Program-made: the position numbers and the translations under genes | Part shown: positions 7,999 to 10,314 of the stretch, one piece after another | Layout: the number at the start of each line of letters is the position of its first letter | Numbering within the stretch: the stretch's first letter is position 1 | Assembly (NCBI GenBank): GCA_003956705.1 | Contig: QZCP01000616.1 | Coordinates: forward strand, 1 to 10,314 | Length of the DNA: 10,314 nt | DNA from: Brevipalpus yothersi | Taxonomy: Eukaryota > Arthropoda > Arachnida > Trombidiformes > Tenuipalpidae | Direction: 5' to 3' | Notes under the pieces: generated by a model | Seen by the model: only the letters and a program-made list of their open reading frames with translations | Told to the model about the DNA's origin: nothing | Databases searched by the model: none

Positions 7999-8000
<2 letters not shown>
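6760..8000 (-). pseudogene. Decayed coding sequence of unknown origin, possibly paleoviral
   Basis: The minus strand carries protein-like segments in different frames. One is open from about 8000 to a stop at 7814-7812. A second frame is protein-like at about 7890-7790. A third is open from 7699 to the stop at 7510-7508, with earlier in-frame stops at 7723-7721 and 7702-7700. A fourth is open from 7094 to the stop at 6938-6936, with another frame open just upstream, which suggests a frameshift near 7080. Segments such as VFARDPDVIYCREEAFYDDE (third frame) and IMMALERISNAVNGETW (fourth frame) have balanced composition, unlike random AT-rich translation. The stretch has no microsatellites and starts beside a (GA)16 tract. 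The original coding length of about 400 residues would suit a negative-strand RNA virus nucleoprotein, but I do not recognise the family; a dead cellular gene is an alternative. Confidence 0.55.

Positions 8001-8001
<1 letters not shown>

Positions 8002-8033
<32 letters not shown>
8002..8033. repeat. (GA)16 microsatellite
   Basis: A perfect run directly beside the 5' end of the decayed minus-strand coding sequence. It may mark the insertion boundary. Confidence 0.97.
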
Positions 8034-8038
<5 letters not shown>

Positions 8039-8491
8039 ATGATATCAGTTAACTCATCAGTCTGATATAAGCTCATGGCAAGCTGAGCACAGCCGATCCT
8101 TCAGCATTAATTTTTTCTTTTCAATCAGCTTTCTTTATCGATCAAATGAACCCGCTCACTTCATTCAACGAGGTCCTATTTTTCTGGTCAAAATCGTTAC
8201 TTTTGTTTCCAGTCTGGACTCTTTTTTTTCCTCTCTTTCTCTTTCTCTTTCTCCTTCTCCCTCATTCCATAATGAGCGTACATTTTTGCATAAGAAAAAT
8301 CTGGTATGTATGTTGGCCACCTTAATTGTTTCCACACTCATACACACACACACATTGTACGCCAGCGATAGTCCTTATTCTCGTTAATCCACATGATATA
8401 ACCAGTATTTTGACCATCATCTCGCGCCGTCATCATCGTTCTGTCGATCGGCTGGTGAGATACTCTTCGAAGGCTAGCCACCATGATCAAA

Positions 8492-8549
8492 AGAGAGAGA
8501 GAGATGTGTTTGGCCTGAATCTCTCTTTCTCTCTTTCTCTCTCTCTCTC
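8492..8549. repeat. Inverted GA/CT pair
   Basis: A GA run ending in GAT at 8492-8505 is followed, after a 13-base spacer, by an ATCTCTCT-type CT run at 8519-8549. The two can form a hairpin. Confidence 0.8.
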
Positions 8550-9750
8550 GATAGTCCTTGTGGCATTCGAAAAATTCGTATAAGAAAATTTTCATGATGA
8601 TTCTGACCATGGACGCATAATTTGGAATTTGCTTGGGTAAAATATCGCTCAAATTCTCATTATCGCTTGCTTCTTTATTTCAATTCATTTATTATGGTAT
8701 ATACATACATATATATATATTTATATATACACTTGCTTGTTACATGAATCATATCATCCCATTCCATGTATCCTTGTCTCGTTTTTCAATTGCCCTCGAA
8801 ACTGGTCATGATATCAAAAGAAAAAGAGAGACACATACTCATTAATATGGGCTAATATTTGGAAGACAGAAGAAATATTGAAGGAAAAGGAAAGACGACT
8901 GACTTTTCCTCCCTTTTTCTCTCTTTATCAAATGTGAACAAAAGTGTACAAACTTAATAAACATTCTGGTGTTTATGAACACTCAATAGGTTCAAGAACA
9001 TGGTCATGGCTAGAAAATTTTGATCAAGGAATCGTAGTTTGGAGGTGAAAAGAAGAAGAAGAAGACGATTTAGAGGAATGTGGGCAGAAAATTTTTCCCT
9101 CTCTCTTACTCATTTGGGTATGATTAAATTTCGATTCTTTTATCAAGTCTCAATTTTGCATTTCTCATTGGGTAACGAATTACATATGATGATCATTGAA
9201 CGATGAACACAGTCAATTGAGAGAGAAAAAGAAAAGGAAAGGGAATTTGATTCGTGCATCCAACTAAACAATTATCAAAACATATACACACACATAGTCA
9301 ACTGGTTGATCAAATAATCGATGATCAAAAATAGTGATTATATTGCACGAGAATCAGTATGACAATATACATTCATTTTAACTATCCTTCACCATTTTAC
9401 CACCCACTTTCTATTACATCCTTTTTGTCATCTTATTTTGCCTCTTCTTCTCCTACTTCTTCTATGCCTCTTCGTTTGAACACTTGGAATTGTTTTCTCA
9501 AGGATATTTTCGCTTATTCGCTCATCGAATGATGCTTGCTCAATCAGCGGTAGCATACACATACATGAGAGAATCGAATAATTTTCGAATAGTAATCATA
9601 ATGACCATTCTTCATCTCGAATTAAAATTTCGCTCTCTCTTTCTCTCTCTTTCTCTTTTGCATACTCTTGCATCTTTCTAGTCTGTATCCATACGAGTTC
9701 AGATTCGTGCGAAAGCATCATTGAAATTTTGATCTCATCTTCGCATAATT

Positions 9751-9774
9751 TTCGTTGCAACGAAGCGCAACGAA
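9751..9774. repeat. 14-bp palindrome plus extra half-site
   Basis: TTCGTTGCAACGAA at 9751-9764 is a perfect palindrome. Its half GCAACGAA is repeated directly at 9767-9774. It lies in otherwise featureless sequence and could be a cluster of protein-binding sites; nothing identifies a factor. Confidence 0.6.
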
Positions 9775-9813
9775 ATCAGTGATTCACACAACCATCCACA
9801 TAATAAAAAAGAT

Positions 9814-9842
9814 TCTCTCTCTCTTTCTCTCTCTCTCTCTCT
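9814..9842. repeat. (CT)n microsatellite
   Basis: A CT run with one TTT interruption. Confidence 0.93.
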
Positions 9843-10077
9843 ATGATTATAATGGAAACAAGTGGTCTGAACATTTATTAAGCTACTACTTTGCATGCTA
9901 GGTAAGCATGAATTGTGTGCGTATGGAAATCAAAGAGGTATTCTTCGCACGTTGTCAAGTGGCCCATAGAGAAAGAGAAAGAGAGAGGAAAAGAGAGAGA
10001 GGCAGGAGTAAGTCGCTCTTTTCGTATGAATTGAAACTACGCTAGACACTTGAAAAATTTTCTATGAATGGATCATC

Positions 10078-10115
10078 AATGATAATGATAATGATGCTGA
10101 TGCTGATGATGATGG
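10078..10115. repeat. ATG/GAT trinucleotide repeat
   Basis: Imperfect (GAT)n with AATGAT and GCTGAT variants. It explains the poly-Ile reading frame on the minus strand here. Confidence 0.85.
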
Positions 10116-10266
10116 TAAGCTTAGTAATGAGTGAAGGTCTAGGAGGAAAAAGATAGCCCTCTAACAAGGCATAACCATGTTTGCCTTCGGGAAATTCTTT
10201 TTCTGTGTTAATATTTTTCCCTCGAATTACATTTCGCGTGCAAATCAAAGGGAATTATCTCGACTC

Positions 10267-10269
<3 letters not shown>

Positions 10270-10314
<45 letters not shown>
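10270..10314. repeat. (CT)n microsatellite at window end
   Basis: A perfect 45-base CT run that reaches the window edge. It is the complement of the GA run that opens the window. Confidence 0.97.

Larger units (their letters stand above)
7861..10314. other. Right-hand region without a supported gene
   Basis: Apart from the 5' end of the decayed coding sequence (to about 8000), no domain or spliced coding pattern was seen. The stretch is dominated by simple repeats: GA, CT, CA (8341-8354), TA (8699-8731), GAAGAA (9051-9066) and ATG (10078-10115). Upstream exons of the minus-strand gene could lie here or beyond, but I found none. Confidence 0.5.

Noticed and set aside
10042..10248. Minus-strand reading frame of 68 codons
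   Set aside because: A short segment (EFPEGKHGYALLEGYLFPPRP) looks protein-like, but the rest is poly-Ile from the GAT repeat. No splice or domain support was found.

Overview
This window looks like animal nuclear DNA, most likely from an arthropod. It is AT-rich, packed with (GA)n/(CT)n microsatellites, and its genes are split by introns with GT..AG borders. A compact-genome arthropod such as a mite is a guess; no ribosomal or mitochondrial marker is present to fix the lineage. There are no bacterial features.

Left half (about 1240-5660), minus strand: a spliced gene for a chromatin protein. Three exons can be supported. Read 5' to 3' they are: 5610-5292, with one C2H2-type finger and an acidic Asp/Asn tail; 4809-4547, with a cysteine module spaced like a nuclear-receptor DNA-binding domain; and 2140-1503, with a Ser/Asn/Asp-rich linker and an MLL-type CXXC finger. 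The receptor-like module followed by a CXXC finger points to a Trithorax/KMT2A-type protein. However, the reading frame stops eight residues after the last CXXC cysteine, and no PHD, FYR or SET coding sequence is visible. A possible poly(A) signal lies at 1238-1243.

Centre (about 5660-6120): a compact interval between the minus-strand gene and a plus-strand gene. It holds two CTCF-like sites in opposite orientation, which also form an 18-bp imperfect hairpin, and an initiator-like TCAGTT.

6120-6677, plus strand: a complete uninterrupted reading frame for a VPS37-family subunit of ESCRT-I, with a poly(A) signal at 6748-6753.

About 6760-8000, minus strand: a stretch almost free of microsatellites that carries protein-like segments scattered over several frames and broken by stops and frameshifts. 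I read it as a decayed coding sequence of about 1.2 kb. A paleoviral nucleoprotein-like origin is one possibility, but I could not identify it.

Right end (8000-10314): no supported gene. It holds (GA)n, (CT)n, CA, TA and ATG repeats and a 14-bp palindrome with an extra half-site. The window begins in (GA)14 and ends in a 45-base CT tract.
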